Below, piece after piece: positions 13,201 to 28,200 of a stretch of 64,000 nt of DNA. The number at the start of each line of letters is the position of its first letter. Position 1 is the first letter of the stretch. The notes beneath the pieces are model-generated. The model made no database searches. It saw nothing but the letters and a program-made list of their open reading frames with translations, and was not told where the DNA came from. Source of the DNA: Sarcocystis neurona (lineage: Eukaryota; Apicomplexa; Conoidasida; Eucoccidiorida; Sarcocystidae); assembly GCA_000727475.1 (NCBI GenBank), contig KL647334.1, positions 36,001 through 100,000 of the forward strand. The letters run 5' to 3'. Made by a program: the position numbers and the translations under genes.

Positions 13201-16200
13201 GCAGCAAATCATGCGATGTGCGACGCTGGTCTTCGCTCCCACGCATCCTGCTCGCAGGTAAGCAGCTGTCTTTCCTGCTCGGGTGCTGCTGCTGTTGTTC
13301 TGGCAAGGTCCCTGCGCTCAACACAGAGAGCCTCCAGAATATGCTCGGCGGATGGGTAGCCGCAACCCAGCTGGTCCTGCCACGGTGATACGGGCTGCTG
13401 TGTCTGCTGCTGTGTGGCCTGCTGCTGCGGCGGCGGTGGCGTGGTGCCAGCGCGGCTGCTGCTTCTTTATGAGGGGTGCTGCGGCTGCAGCAGCTGCTGC
13501 CAGGGAGGAGCCGCTGGCGGGATCGGTCTTCTAAGGGTTTACTGTGTTGTGCGCGGCCGCTGCTGCCTCACGCTGTGTGGTTGTCTTCGCTGCTGTCGCG
13601 TACGGGCAGAAGTCCAGCGCGGGGCCCGCTTCTGCGGCAGCAGCTCCTCCGCGACCTGCGACCTTTCCGCCGCTGCTGCTGCTGCCGCATGTCTCATTCC
13701 GAGCGTCCCCTCTGTATCCGTTGCTGCGTTTGCGTGCTTGTGGCCGTCTCCCCGCTGACTCAGCAGTGCCTCTGTCTCCAGATTCCAATTTCTCCACGTG
13801 CGTGTGTTTGCCTCCTGCTGCCGCTTTCTTTGTCACGATGCTTCTCGTCGTAGAGAGTCTCGCCGCGCTTTGTCAGTTTCTTCTCTTCAGCTCCGTCTCT
13901 TTTTTTCGTTCCGTCTATCTGTTTGCGTCACGCGCGTGTTGCTTCTCCCCGCTCGGTCAACAGATGATACTGCAACCATCGGTCGGCTCCAACGCGACGA
14001 CCGGAGAGATGCTGCTTCCTCTCGCTACAAGGAAGGACTTACGCGCTGCGTCGTGCTGGGCGCGTATATCTGGTGCTCTTGCGTAAGTGGTGCCTCTGCG
14101 CCCGTGCTTGGGTGTGGGCAGAGCCCGACCGAAGGTTTGTGTATGTGTTTGTCGCCTGTTGCTTTCGACGTGTTCTGTCTTGGGCTATAAATATGCGGGG
14201 GGTGTGTGTTTTCATCTCTCTTTAAGTCCGCCTCCGGTGTACGTGTGTGTGTGTGTGTCTGTCTCTGTGAACGTATAAATATACGTGTGTCTCTGTGTAT
14301 CTGCTGTGTGCTGTTTCCATCTCTGTGTAAGTCCACCTCCGGTATATGTGTGTGTGTGTGTCTGTCTCTGTGTACGCATAAATATATGTGTCTCTGTGTG
14401 TCTGCATCCGTGTCTCCGTCCGTCTCTGTGTCTGTGGCTTTCTGTCTCTCTTTGTCCCTCTCTCCCTCCACATACGTACATCGTATACTTGCGTGCGTGT
14501 GTGTGTGTGTCTCTCTCTCTCTATATATATACATCTATATATATATATGTACACGTAGGTGTGTGCAGGTGTGTATAGTAGTTTGTGTCCGTGTGTCTAC
14601 ATGTATGTGTGGATGTCTATGTATATTTTCCTGTAGTGCTGGCCCCACGAGTGATGTGTGAGAATGGACTCCTGTTGCAACGGGGTTACGTTTTTGCGCA
14701 GCTTTTACTATCTTATTTTTCAATCGTCGAAGGACCGAGAGACGCGAACGGTTGCAACTACCCTCCTTCAGCAACTCGACGCTGCTGCTGCAGCGTGTGT
14801 CGCTGCAGACGCTGCTGCTGCTGCCGCGGAAGCTGCGGCGGCTGCTGTCATCGATGCGGCGGGGACGGCCTGCGTGACCTCTGCTCTGGCTGCTGGTGCG
14901 CGGACGACTGCTGCTGTCGCAGCTGCTGTGCGTGCTGCTGCAGCAGTTGCAGCCGCCGAGACCCAGCAGCAGCAACAGCAGCAGAACTGTGGAGAGTTTT
15001 CTCGCGTGCTGCGCTTCAGCCTTCCTCGCCTGCTGCCGCTGCTGCTGCCTCCCTCTTCGTCAACGGTGCTGTATCCTGCCCTTCCGCAGATGCCACAGGA
15101 GACGCGCGAGCTCCTCGTAGGAGGCGAGCCGCGGCCGCCGCAGTGCGCTGCAGCAGCGGTAGCAAGAGCATTCAGACGCGGAGAAGCCGCAGCAGACGGG
15201 GCAAGGGACGCCAACGTCCAGGAGGGCGAACAGGGCTTGTGGGAAGCAGCCGAAGCCGCAGCAAGGGGAGAAATACCTGCCCTCGCGTTCTTGGCAGGTA
15301 GCCGTGAGTGGTTGCGCTGGAAAGCCGCACAGCAGCAGCAGCGGCAGCGCGTCGCTGGAGTAGTATATCCAGGAGGGGCGGCGGCAGGAGCCGCAGCAGG
15401 AGCAGAGGCAGCGTTAGCAGCAGCAGGAGCGACAGTGGCAGGGGGACCCCCACCAGGAACAACAGCACCATCACCACCGCCACCAGGCGTCATCGGCGGA
15501 TCTTGGCCTGCAGGTGTCGCATCGTGGCAGGAAGGAACAGCAGTAACAGCAGCATCAAACGGGGCCACAGCAGGCGCAACACCAACGGGGGGAGCAGAGG
15601 AAGCAGGACAGAGGGCAGGAGCGCCATGGGAGAGGGGAACAGCGCCTGCGGCAGCAGCAGCAGCGCCGTGGGGAAGCGCAGCAGCAACAGCGACAGCAGC
15701 AGTTGCCGACGAGCCCCGAAGCATGAATACCCGACTGTTGCTGCCGTTTTGCGAGCGGCTGTTGACGCTCCTGCGCCAGCGAGGGCCGCAGCAGGTCGCG
15801 TTTGCCTGTGAGACGCGCGTGGCCAGTATCCTCAGGGGCGCCGACGAGAGCGAAAGCAGCAACGGTCCGAGAGATACCGCGGCGACGTCAACCTTGGTGA
15901 CGGAGTGGCGGCTGATGGAGAGAGAAGGAGCAGCAGGCCCAGCACAGGAAGTGCGCGGCCTGGGAGGGGGGCGCCGGCGAGGAGCAGCAGCAGAGGTCGC
16001 GACGACGCCGTGCTGGGTGGAAGTGGGAGATCTGGCCGCTTTTATCGAGCTGCTTGAACCACTACTGCTGCACGAGCAGCATGTAGATCTGCTAGTTGGC
16101 GCGGACTGCGGCGGCTGCATGCCAGCGGAAACGACGTGGGGTGCTGCAGCCGCACGCGTTGTGTATTGCGAGGCTGTGAGAGAAGTGCTTGCATGCCTTA

Positions 16201-19200
16201 GCGACCACCAAGTGTTGTCGTTTCGTCTCGCCACTAGCGCCGCGCTCGCCGCAGCAGGCGAGGCAGAAATCCTAGGAGAAACAGAAGCACCTGAAGAAAC
16301 GCGTGCAGCAGGAGGGGTGACCGCAGCAGTCGGACCTGCAGGCAGCCCCGGGGCAAGAGGAGGAGGATTGCGAGCAACAGCAGGAGGAGGTGCAGCAGCG
16401 GCAGCAGGGCTTGGACTCAGGTTGCAGGTGGGGCTAGACCCTGCGGTCGAGCAGGCGACAGCAACAGAAAAGTATTTCGGCTTGGTGGCGGCTTATGCGT
16501 TGCGCTGCGCGCGGCCGCCAAAGACAACGCACCTCTCCCTGCAGCCGTGGTGGCTGCAGCAGCGGCAGCAACAGCAGCTCGAGAGGGAAGTTTGCCAGCC
16601 AGAGGAGCTGCTGCAGCAGCTGTGTGCTGTGGGGTCCTGGTCAGCGGGTCCCGCGTTGCTGCTGTTGCTGATGGCGTTGCAGCTGCCCCAAGCCGAACAG
16701 CTGATTTTGTTCGCGGCGCCCATGGCATTCAGTCCCAACAGCTCTGCTGCAGCGACAACCGCGGCCCAAGGCCGAGAAGTAGCAAGGAAGAAGGTGGCCG
16801 ACGCCATCAGCTTGTTCGGGCTGCTGTGCCAGAATTCTTGCCTGCTGCTGCCGCACCTGCTGCGACTGGAACAGCGGTGGCGAAGGAGAACGCGGCCAGA
16901 GCGGCAGCCGTCCCCCGAGCGCTGCTCCGTCCAGGCTGCGCCGCGGAACGGAGGGGCAAGATCGCAGCAGCAGCAGCAAGAGGAAGAACAGGAATGGCGA
17001 CTTCCTGAGCGGCAGCAGACCAAGCAGGAACGTCCGGCGGGGATTTCGTGTCATCAGGAGCAAGAGCAGGGAGTTCCACTGCTGCGGCACATGGAGAGAG
17101 AGTCGGAGCGGGGGGTTCGACAGCAGCGTCGGCAGACCAGCTTCGTGCAGCAGCTGCTCGGGCGTTACACGAGTATTCTCGACGCCTGCACCGCAGCAGC
17201 CGCCGCCACAGCAACTACAAGTGATGGATCCGCAGCTGCTGCTGCCGGCGGTGCCCCTCCGTTCTTTCTTTCCTCGTGTTGCTCAGCCGCCGCTGCTTCT
17301 GCTGCTGCGACGTGGTGGTTTGTTGGCTTCAACAGGCCGCCATCGGTATGGAATTTGTTCGTCCGCGAGCCTCTCTGCTGCGCTCTCTCGCACGCGCGAG
17401 CAGCAGCAGCGGCAGCGGCGGCGGCAACGCGAGCACTAGGGCAGCCGGCGACGGAAGAAGCAAGAGCCCGAGAGGACGCGCTGACGGTTGCACGGTGCAT
17501 TGAAGCAGGAGCAGCAGAAGCAGACGCCTGGACAGCAGCGTTAGAGAGGGCGTATGGAAGCAACGGCGAAGTTTTCGCAACGCTTGACGCAGGAGAAATT
17601 CTCGGCAGCTTCCTGGTCATAGGAGCCCACGTTGCGCTGCTGCCCGATATCGTGCTTTCATCTGCTGCTGCTGCCGACGCTGGGGGAAGCGCCGTCCCAC
17701 ATTGCGTTGCTGCTGCGTCCGCAGCTTCTCCGCGCGCTGCTGCCGCGGACCAGGTGGCTGCTGGTCCTTCGACGGCTGCTTCCCCTGCGACAGGTGCTGC
17801 ACCAGATGCAGCCGTCCGTTCCCCTTCAGGACGACACACCCCGCTGGAGGCCGCTGCTGCTCCCGCCTCGGAGACGCAGTACGGGAATGGATACACACGC
17901 GACGATTTCTCTGCGGTCTGCTTCGCCGTGACGGCAGTGCTGGCGCAGGTTCTCTACTGGAGCAGCGTTTACTGCGACACCGAAAGCAGCGACGGCAACA
18001 CGAGCGCGCGCATGCTCTTGTTGGCGGCACGGAGCCACAGGGTGACCATCAGCAGTACTAGGGAGCGAGGCAGCGGGGGCAGCGACCAGGCGGGGACCGC
18101 CGCCGCCAGCAGCCACGAGAGCAGCTCCAGCAACCAGGAAGGAGAAGAGGGCGCCAACAGCAGCAGCACTGCTGCAGGGAACGCAAGCGACACGGGAGGA
18201 GGGGTGAGCAGCCGGAGCAAGGGAGGGGAAGGAGAAGAGCAGCACGAAGTCCCACCGGTGCTCCCGCTGCTGCTCGGGCGCCAGCGGCAGCAAGAGGAGA
18301 GTCGCAAGATGCGGCTGTTCATGCGAAGAATTTCTCCTTGGCACGAAGAACTCCTTGCCGGGAGTCTTCAGGCTCTCGCTCAAATAATAAAGCAACACGG
18401 AGCAAGTCTCGTGGCCGCGGCGGTATTGCATGTTGCTGCCGTAAAGCGTGCGGCATCTGCTTCGAACAGCGCTTCAGCAGCAGCAGCTGCTGCCAACGAA
18501 GCCGCAGGGGACGCCGCCGTTGCTGCGACCCCCGCGGGCACTGCTCAACAAGAGGCTGCTCTCGCTCCCGCACTGCAGCAGCAGCAGCCATCGCACAATG
18601 GGCTCCAACACCGTCGGGATCGGCCGCAGCTCCAGCAGGAATTGGGAGAGCAGCCGCAGGTGCAGCAACTGACGCGGCATGTGCAAGCGCAGGAGGAGGA
18701 CGCGCTGGAGCGTTTGGCAGTGGTGCTGCAGCACGTCGCTCAGCAAGGCCTAGCCGTGGTCCACGGCCTGCACTCCGCTGGTGCTGCCAATTCCTTAAGT
18801 ACGGCTCTCCTCCTCCTTCCCTGCACCTGCGCTGCTGCTTCTCTCTGTGTGTGTAGCAGTGTGTGGTGCCCGTCTCAGTGCTTTTTTCAGCCTGCAGTCA
18901 TCTCGGTTCTGTTCTCGAAATATATATATGTATGTACATGAAGAGTTCTGTGAACGGTTCAGTATACCCCGCTGCCTGATTGCGTATATACGCGGACACA
19001 CACGGAAGGTCGAGGAGCTGCTGAGCAGCCGGGCGCGCTGCAGGGAAGTGATGAGTGCTGGACGAGTGCTGCCGTCGCCGCTGCATGGGGGACTGCTGCT
19101 GCTGTCGTATGCAGCCCACCTGCTGCATCGCTCGCGTGTACGACTGACTGTTACCGATGTACTGTTGCTCTGTGCCGCAGCTGCTGGTGCTGCTGGACGC

Positions 19201-22200
19201 TGCGGTGCTCCGTGGGTGACTGCGGAAGCTGCGGTTGGTGCTGGAGCCGCTCTTCGTGGTACCTCTGCGTGTGTCGGCTTCTCCTGCGAGTAGTTGCTCC
19301 TGCTCACTGTCTGCGGCTATTGGACTGTGCTGCTGCTTCTTGTGCTGGCAGCAACGCTTGTCGCAATGTCCTGATGCTGCTCCGGGTGCTCTTGCTGGTG
19401 GTGCTGCTGTGGCTTCTGCTGTCTCCTTTTTGCTGTTACGTTTGTGCTGCTGTTGCTGCTGTTGTTGTTGCTGTTGCGGGTGTTGCTGTTGCACTCGCTG
19501 CCGTGCCGCTCTTGCGCCTGCTGCTGTTGCACTAGCTGCCGTGCAGCTGTTGCGCCTGTGGTGGTGCTACTGCTGGTTTTGGGGAGAGTTGTTGCTTGTG
19601 TTGGGAAGGGAGCTACTGTCGCGGTGGCTGCTGTTTGCGACGTGGGGTTGGTGCTGTCGTTGCTGCTGCCGTTGCTGCACTGCAGGCACGTCTCAGCGAA
19701 CGAGCTTGTCTATCGTCCAGTGGAGCTGGCTTTGTATGGCAGGCATTGCTGCCTGCTGCAGCGTGTCCCGCGGCCCCGCCCTTTGCTGCGTGGTTCGCGT
19801 CACCAACACCAGCAGCAGAAGCAGTGATGGCAGGAGGACCGTCGACAGCAGCGTCTCGGCACAAACCCGTTCGGGAAGCGCACAGGAGCCCTCTGCGGGC
19901 GAGCAGCGCGCAGTGGCAGCAGCCGAAGCCGCACCAGGAGCCGAGGAACGCAATGGAGGACGAACGCCGCGCACCTCGAAAACGGCAACAGCAGCACCAG
20001 GGAGAGCACGAGGAGACGCAGAAGCTGAGGCAGCGGCAGGAACAGCAGGAGTGGCGGAGGAACCAGCGGAAACGAGAGAAATTCCAGAGGCGGTAGTACT
20101 GGCAACAGCGCGCGTAGGAGCAGCAAGAGTAGCAACGGGGACAGGCAACGACGACACGGTACAAATCCTTGCGTGCAGCAGAGGTTTGCAACTAACTTTC
20201 CACTGCCTGAGCCATATGCTGCTGCAGCTGCCGGTCCGTACCGACGGCCTGCGTTGTCACCTTGCTTCTGCCTTCTGCTTGTTCTTCGACTCTGCGGCGG
20301 CAGGCGCGCGTCGTGTGCTGCTGCAGCAGCTGCTGCTGCATGCCTCCTATGAGGCCGAGGGATCCTCGACGGCTGGAAGAAGCAGCAGCAGCAGCGCGAG
20401 CGGCACCAGCAGCAGCGAGATGGGAGGGGGCGACAGCGGCAGCAGTCGGCTGAGCAACGACAACGCGGGCCGCACCAGCGGCAGCGACGAGGGGGACACT
20501 AGCAGCGGCAGCGTGGTCGCGGACAGGAGCAACAGTGCCAGCAATAGCACCGAGGCGGGCAGCAGTAGCGGTGGTCGCGGCATTGTGGGCGGCAGCAGCA
20601 GAGGCGACAGCAGCAGCGGCAGGGGTGGCAGAATGCGCATCAGCAAGGAGGAAGTGTACTCCTTGCTGGCGAGGAATATCGAATTTTCTCCGTGCGCAAT
20701 GTCCTGCCGTGCCGCCGTCGTCACCCTGTGCACCCTGCTGCTGCGCTCTCCGCTGCATCCCGAGTTGCTCGAACTGCTACCTGCTGTGCAACGCTGCATG
20801 CTCCGCGCAGTCGTGATGCCTGACGTTCTGGTGGGTCTCTGCGGCTGGCGCGGGTTGTCGCGCGTCGGCTTTGTCGCTCTCGCTGCTGACATTGCCAACA
20901 GCAGGTCGCAGCGGCGGGTTTTGCCGGGCGTTCCCGAGCAGCAACAGCAGGGGAGGCGGCTGCAGAGGCGCGGAGAGGCGGGGCAGGGGGGGGTGGCGTT
21001 GGCGCCAAGAGCAGCTGCCGAAGGAAGAGAAGCAACAGATGACAGTGCAGGAGAAGGAGAAGGGAGATGGCCCCATTTTGAGCGGCTGCAACGGGAGCTG
21101 CTGGAGGGATTGACGGCACAGGCTGTGAGGGTGGGACTGGGAAGAGAGCTGCATGCGGCGTCGGCTGAAGCAGCGCGGCGACAGCAGCAACGAGGCAGCA
21201 GCACACCCAGGCGGTTCCACACGGCAGCAGCGGGAGACGCCGCAGGAGGAGGCTGCGGAGGCGAAGCTGCGGCCCTGGACGAGGATGGACGCACAGCAGT
21301 TGATCCCTCGTTGACGGTAACAGTAGATGCGGCGGCAGCGTCGAACCGCCTGCAGCTGCTGCTGGAGCTTGTTGCTGTCGCCAAGCAAACGGAGGAGCCG
21401 GGCCCGCTGCTGCTTGTCCTTCTCGATCAGCAAGTTTCGTTTTTCTCGAAGCTGCTACTGCCGGGAGGAATGGACCTGACCCCTGCGTTCACGCGGCTGG
21501 CTGATCAAATCTCTGACGTTGCCGTAATGACCAGCAGCCCCTGCCCACCCAGCAGCAGCAGCCGCAGCGGAGTGGAGCACGAGGAGGAGGAGGAGAGCAG
21601 CGGCGGTCCTGGCAGCAGCGGGGGGGCAGAGATCAGCAGCAGCGGGCTGGGGAGCGCCCCCGCCGCCGAGTGCAGGAGGACCAGGGAGGATCGAAGGGAA
21701 AGAAGAGTCGAAAGGAGCAACGAGGGGTGCGTAGTCGGTAGGCACGGTCAGTGCGTGTCAGCGGCTGCTCTGGGCCGCAGGTGCAGCGCTGCAGGAGTTT
21801 CCTCAGAGACGCGAGCAGCACGGCCCCGGCGCCGAGGAGCAGCGGCAGTTGAGGCAGCAGCAATCGCGGCAGCGCAGGCCGCAGCGGCTGCGAGCATGTC
21901 TAGCAGCACGACGCAAAAAACGGCAGAAGCAGCAGCAGCCCGCAGCCTGCTCTGGCTGGGCAGCTTCTCGGCCCCACAGACTCAGTACGACATGTGCGTC
22001 TACCTGTACCACCGTTCTTCGCTGCTGCGGGAAACTGTCGAATCACTCGTGGAGAGTGTCTACGGTTTCTCTTCCATCGCCGAGCTGCTGGAACCGCTGC
22101 AGCATCAGAAGCCACCGCGGTCGTGGGCTGTGCCCATCCCCGAGCTGCAGGACGAGCAGCAACAGCGAGCCAGGGAAGGAAAGCGGCAGCAAGGAAGGAA

Positions 22201-25200
22201 TCAGGAGGAAGAGGGGGGGCAGCAGCGTGAGCGCCAGCTGGAGGAGGAGCAGAGACGGGACGACGAGGCACAGCTACAGCGGGAGGCTCTTACGAGGCGG
22301 AGCGGACTACTGCAGCAGTGGGAGAAGGAAGAGCTGCGCAGTTTGCACTGGAGAGGCCTCACGCGCGCATTTCTCAACGCGCTGAAGTCGGACGCGGCAC
22401 CGAAGAGAGAAGCTGCATGCGTCGGCGCTTCACTCCTCTACAAGCGTAGGACAAAACGAAATCTATATACCTCATTTGCCGTACTGCTACTAATGCTTCG
22501 CGTCGTTGCAGCTGCTTTGCAGTGCTCCTGCTGCTGCTTCGCAGTGCTCCTGCTGCTGGGTGCTGCTGCTGCTGAGCTTGTGCTGCTGCTGCTGCTGCTT
22601 GTGCTGCTGCTGCTGCTTGTGCTACTGCTCCTGCTGCCTGGTGCTGCTACTGCTGCTGCTTGTGCTGCTGCTGCTGCTGCTGGTGCTTGTGCTGCTGCTT
22701 GTGCTGGTGCTTGTGCTGCTGCTGTTACCCGTCCGATCCGAAGTGTCCGCGCTGCTGCGTTTGTGACGGCGCTGCTGTTGTGGTGTTGCTGCTTCCGACG
22801 TGGGGGTTGCTCACGCGTTGCTCCGTAGTGCGGTCTCGTGCTGCTGGAGGCGACACAGCTTCCGTTGATGCGGCTGTCTCGTGCGGCTGCTGGTCTTCCT
22901 GCATTGCTGCCGTTCTCCTGCAGACATCCGCCGTTGCCCGGCTGCTCCTGTGCTGCTGCAGCGCGAGTGCTCTCTGTTCCTCCTTCTGCCAAGATAAAAT
23001 TCTGTCTGTCTGTCTCTCCTGTCTCCGTCTCCCCGCACGTGCTAGATGTTCGTGTTTCGCATTGAAGTGTATATATACTGCATAAACGCGGTCGTGTATA
23101 TGACTGAGTATTTGATTCGTGTCTGTGCAGGTGTGTCTCTCCCAATTCGTATGTATGTGGGAGGGGGGTCTGTCGCCTTCTTTTTTGTGTCTCGGCGTGT
23201 GTGGTCTTGCTGCTTGTGTTGCTGAGCTGCTGCGGCGTGTGGGATGGGGGTCATGTGCTGCTGCCCTTATGGTCCTTTGCTGCTGCTGCTGTTGCTGCTG
23301 CACAGAGGTTCGCGGCTGGCAGGAGGTCGAAGCGCTTGTCGAACCGATCATTAGGACCTGCGTCGCCTGCATGAAGGATTTGGCGGAGGAGGTTCGGACA
23401 GCTGCATGCGTGCGGCTGGGGCCGTCCATCAAGGCAATGGCCGTCGTTGTATGTACGCCGGAGTTGCAGCAGCGCTACTTGGACGAGCATCGGCTACTGC
23501 TATTGCAGCAGCAGCGCTGCAGGGGAACTGCCGAAAGCATTGCAGCCGTGTCGGAATTGAAGCAGCTGCGACAGACGGGGGTGGACAAGGCGCGTGACGC
23601 GCTGGCGACGCTCGTGCCGTTGCTGCAGGAGCTCTGTGACATCAACAGCGCTAAAGACTCGGTACACAACAGAAGCGAACAGCAGCTGCAATCAGCACTG
23701 GGGTGCTGCTTCGTTGCCTGCTGCGTTCCACGGGGTGGCGGAGGGCCCTGCGCTTGTTGCTGCGGAACTCTGCTCCTCTGTGCGGCCGCCCGCCTGCTGC
23801 TGCGCTGCCTGCTGCCGGGGGCGTCTTGCTCTGTTGCTGCACCAACAGTAGCGCTTTCTTCGACTGCACCTCGCTGCAGCTACCCCGCTGCTGCTGCTGG
23901 GGACAGTATTGCTGCGGCTGCTGGGGACGGTTTTGTTGCTCTACCGGCTGCTGCTGTTCATGGCTGCGGCTCCAGTCGTCGAAGCTGCTCTCTGAGCTGC
24001 TTCCGCCGCGAGCACGGTTGCCCCTGCTGCAGTAACACCGACTGCTTTTGGCGTCTGTTGCTGTTGCTGGTGATCTGCTGCTGCTGCTGCAGCTCCTGTC
24101 GGCGGTGCACCAAGCGTGCAGGGCTGGTGGAAGCGAGGTATCTGGGAAGTCTGTTCGCTTCTTCCAATGCCGTGGTCCGCGCTGCGCCATTCACACATGG
24201 TTGCCGCTTTGCTGGTCCTGCCTCTTACGGGATTGCTGTTGGTACTGCTGCGCTGCTGTACACATTTCCGTGTGTTCGGGTGCTGCTGTTGCTGCTTCTC
24301 GGTGCTGATGCAGCTGCTTCGTCGTCGCGGGGATGCGTCTTTCTTGATGCTGCTATTCCTCGGGGGTCTTCCTGCTGCTGCTGCTGCTGCGTGCCGCTGC
24401 CGGTGGTGGTGGTTCGTCCCCAGCGGTGTCTGCGCTGGAACTGCTGCGGGACTGCCGATGTATCTCTCTGTTGCTGCTGCTGCTGCTGTTGCTGCATGGA
24501 CAGCTACCTGCATTGCTACTGCTTTTTTTCTTGCGTTCATGCAGCTGCGGGACTTTCTGCTCGATACGCTGCAAGGATGCCTGCGGGCTGCCAAGTCAGC
24601 AGCCGAAAACTGCCTCCCTGTTGCGGTGCCGTTTCTTATCGACGCTGCTGCTGCGTTCGAGCCAGAAGAGTGGACACGCATGCAGCTGCACACCTCCGGT
24701 GCTGCCGGCATTGCTGCTGCCTTCGAGGAAGCTCGCGTAGAGAAGAGTCTGCAGACAACGCCTACGGCGTGCCTTCTAAGAGACGTGGTAAGCAGCTTAC
24801 TCTCCTCATGGCCTGCTGCTGCCGATGCGGCGCCGGTGCTCCTGCTGCTGTTGCTGCCCGTATGGTACGCGCCACACTACTGCTGCGACCGCTGCGTGCG
24901 GGCGCGCAGCTGCGGTCGTTGGGGCCCTCCGCGTGTATGCTGCGCTCCTGCTGTCGCTGCCGTCCCTGCTGCTGCTGCTTCTGATGCTGCCACTCTTGCT
25001 GTTGCTGCCGCCGCTGCTGCAGCTGCTGTTGGTGCTGCTGCCGCTGCTGCTGCCGATGCTGGTGCCGGTGCTGCGTTGCTTGTGGGATAGTGTAGCTGTT
25101 CCTATCCGTTGTGGGTGTGCTGCTGGTGCTGTTGCCCCTGGTCATGCTGGCGCCGCTTTTGCATTCGGGGGGGCTGCTGCTGCTGCTTCTCGTCGAGCAC

Positions 25201-28200
25201 CTGCCAACATGGGTGTACGGCTTAGTCATATATATATGTATATATTATAATGTGGTGACGGCTGTATCAGGCTGGACGGCGAATCTCGTCTGTGTCGCCT
25301 ACGTGGTAGGCGTTTGCGCGTGCCGCCCCGCTCATCGTCCTGATGAGGGGGCGCAGTGTTTGTAGGGAATTTCTGCTGCTGCTGCACTATATATGAAGGC
25401 GAATAGAACCTCTAGTGCCCGGGCTTGGTGGGGCCTTCTGCGGGGCGCCGCTGCTGGTCGCTTGATCATCGCGCCGGAGGCTGCTGCTCCGCGTATACTG
25501 CTCCTGTTTACGACTGATACTGCTTTTGCTGCTACTGTTCCCCACCAGCTGCTGCTGACACCAACGCTGCCACACCGCGGCATCTGCTGCAATTTCTGGG
25601 GGTGCTCCTCCTGCTGCTACTCGCTTGCTGCCGTGCTGCTGCTGCTGCTCCTCCTCCTGTGCTCGGTTGCTGTGTCGCCCCACTGCTGCTGCTCGGCTGC
25701 TGTGCTGGTGCTGCTGCCGCTCCTCAGGTGCTGTCCTGCTTGTGCGTGCATGACATTCCTGCTCCACTTCGCAGCCGTCGCGCGGCTGCAGCTGCCGCCT
25801 GATGTGGTGGTATGACTGCAGCGTCCTCGCTGCGCATCGTGGTACGGTGCTCTCAAGGTGTTTTTATGTCGTTGTTCTACTTTGGTGCTGCTCTACTGTT
25901 GTGTTGCTGCTGTTTTGCTGTGCGGCTGCGTTTTGTTGCTGCTGTTGTACGCATGCAGGCTCCGTATGTAAGCCCGAAGGCGTTCGCAGCGCTGGTGCCG
26001 ACGTTGCTGCTGAAGTTGCGAAGCAGCGTCGGATCGACAAGTCGCTGTGCAGCAGCGCAGCTGATTACATGGACGGTGTCCTGCCATCCGCATCCACCCC
26101 CGCCCAGCAGCACCGGGGGCAGAAGGAGGGGTAGCAGCAGCAACCAGTGCGTTGAAGGGTGGATACCAGGCGAGCCTTACGTCGTTTCTGCTGCTGATGC
26201 GCGACGCCTGGCGAGGGGCCTCACGCGTGCCCTCCGCGATGTTTCTGCTGCAGTTCGAAAGGCCGCGGCGCCCGCCCTCGCGTGCATTAGCAGATATCTT
26301 ACCGATCACCAGCTCGCAGAGGTAGGCTACGGCAGCAGCGAGGCGTTCAGCAGCAGGAGCAGCAGAAAGAGGAATAGCAGAACCAGGAGTTGGAGTGGTC
26401 GTCGTCGTAGTAGGATGAGCAGCAGCAGCAGCAACCACAGGAGCCGTGTATAGAAGGAGCAGCAGTAGCAAAGCAGAAAAGCAGCTGCAGGAGTCCGTAT
26501 TGACGTCGTCGCGGTACGAGAGCTACAGCAGCAGGAGCAGTTGGTGGGGCTGGTAGGAGGAGCAGCAGCAGCGTAGTAGCAGTAGTGAAAGCAGCAGCAA
26601 GACAGTAGGAGGAGCAGCAGCAGGAGGGAAAAAGACGGGACGGGCAGGTGGTGAAAAAGCAGCTGTCGAAGCAGCGGCTAGTGGAGAGGTAGCAGCAGAA
26701 GCAGCATTGTAGGAGCGAGAGCAGCTGCAGGACTGGTGAGTGTTGCAGTAGCGACGTGACATGTGACAGCACAAGATGAACAGCAGCAGCAGCAGCGACA
26801 GCAGCCACAGCAGCAGTTAAATCGGAAGCGTGCGAGCGCAGAGCTGCTGCAAGGTGAGCAGCAGGCGAGCAGCACCAGCAAAAGGAGCAGAGTTCACGTG
26901 CCGCAGCAGCAGGAGCAGCAGAAATCAGCAACAGGGTGGAAGGCGAGGCTTCGCTGCGAGGCTGCATCACGGTGGTTCGACGCGGCTCCATCGCGTAACT
27001 CACTGGTTGCGGCACGCTTGCACATGCGTAGAAATATATGTATATATATATGCACACATAGAGAGAAACGTTGAGAAGGACTGCGCAGTGTGCTGTGGGC
27101 CGATCTGGGTAGTGTACCTCTGCGTTCTGTGTGTCTGTAATGTTGCTGACTGGCGGCCGTAGGAAAAAGTGTGAGAGCCGTTAGGATGGTACCACTGCCG
27201 AAACAGACGCAGAGAAATGTGCGCGTGACTGCGTGTGCATCCGTATGTGCCGTAGAGGCGGGTTCGTAGGGGAGTGTCTTAGCATGGTTTGCAGAGAAGC
27301 GTAGTAGGATTCTGCAGAGTGGCATGGTGGTTGCTCTTGCTGCTGCTGGTGCCTTTGTCCGTGCTGTGACGTTTGTGCTGTTGCTCGATGGGGGCGCTGC
27401 TGCATGTGGGTATCGGTGCGTTTGTTGGTACCTGGGGACTGCTGTGCTGCTGCTGCTGCCCCTCGTCGTCGTCCTCCTGGGCTCCTGTGCTAATGGCGTG
27501 GTGGTGGTGCTGCTGCTGCTGCGTGCGGCCTGCAGGTGGTGCTGCAGCAGCTGCTGTCGCGGGACAGTGGGGCGCGAGAGATGCAAGGAGCACCAGCAGA
27601 AGACGCAGCGGCAAGTGCTGCAGCAGAGAACGTGGCGACGGGACAAGCGCTGTTCGAAGTTCTCAAGTAAGCGAGGTGTCTCCCGTGGGGAGTAGAAGCA
27701 GCACCATCCCTGTACGTCCGCGCAGTAGCGAGGGGACAGCAGCTGCTGCAGAAGCACCCACAACTTGGCTGCATTTGGGACAGAAATGCAGCAGCAGCAG
27801 CAGCCGAGCAGCGAGAGAGCCGCAGCGCGGCTTTCCAGCGGCAGCGTGCACAAACAGAGCAACAACAGCAGAGGTTAGCAGCAGCAGCAACAGCAGCAGC
27901 AAAGTAGCTGCACGAAGAAAACACTGCAGCGCCGTAGCAGGATGACCGTAGCAGTGGCGCGGTGTCGACGTCTGTGCGAGGAGCCGCAACAGCAGCACCA
28001 GCATAGCAACGAGCAGCAGCAGCAGCATCAAAGCAGCAACAGTGCGAGCAGCAACAGCAGCAACGTATAGCAGCGCCTAGAGTCGCACCCGTATCATTGG
28101 CTACAGCGCGAGTGAGATGGAACTCGTGTAGGGGTTGCGTTACCAGTTGCTGCCGCCCGTGGAATTTTTGCGAGGGCCCGGAAGTGTGTGTCGCCCACAG

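Noticed and set aside
13964..14090. Open + strand stretch that might be an extra ECM29 exon
   Set aside because: Joining it to the donor at 13257 gives an immediate stop. The exon at 14663 fits phase and matches the next family block.
19235..19685. Cys/Leu-rich + strand frame upstream of ECM29 exon 6
   Set aside because: It is CTG-rich intron sequence. The conserved block starts only after the ctgcag acceptor at 19685.
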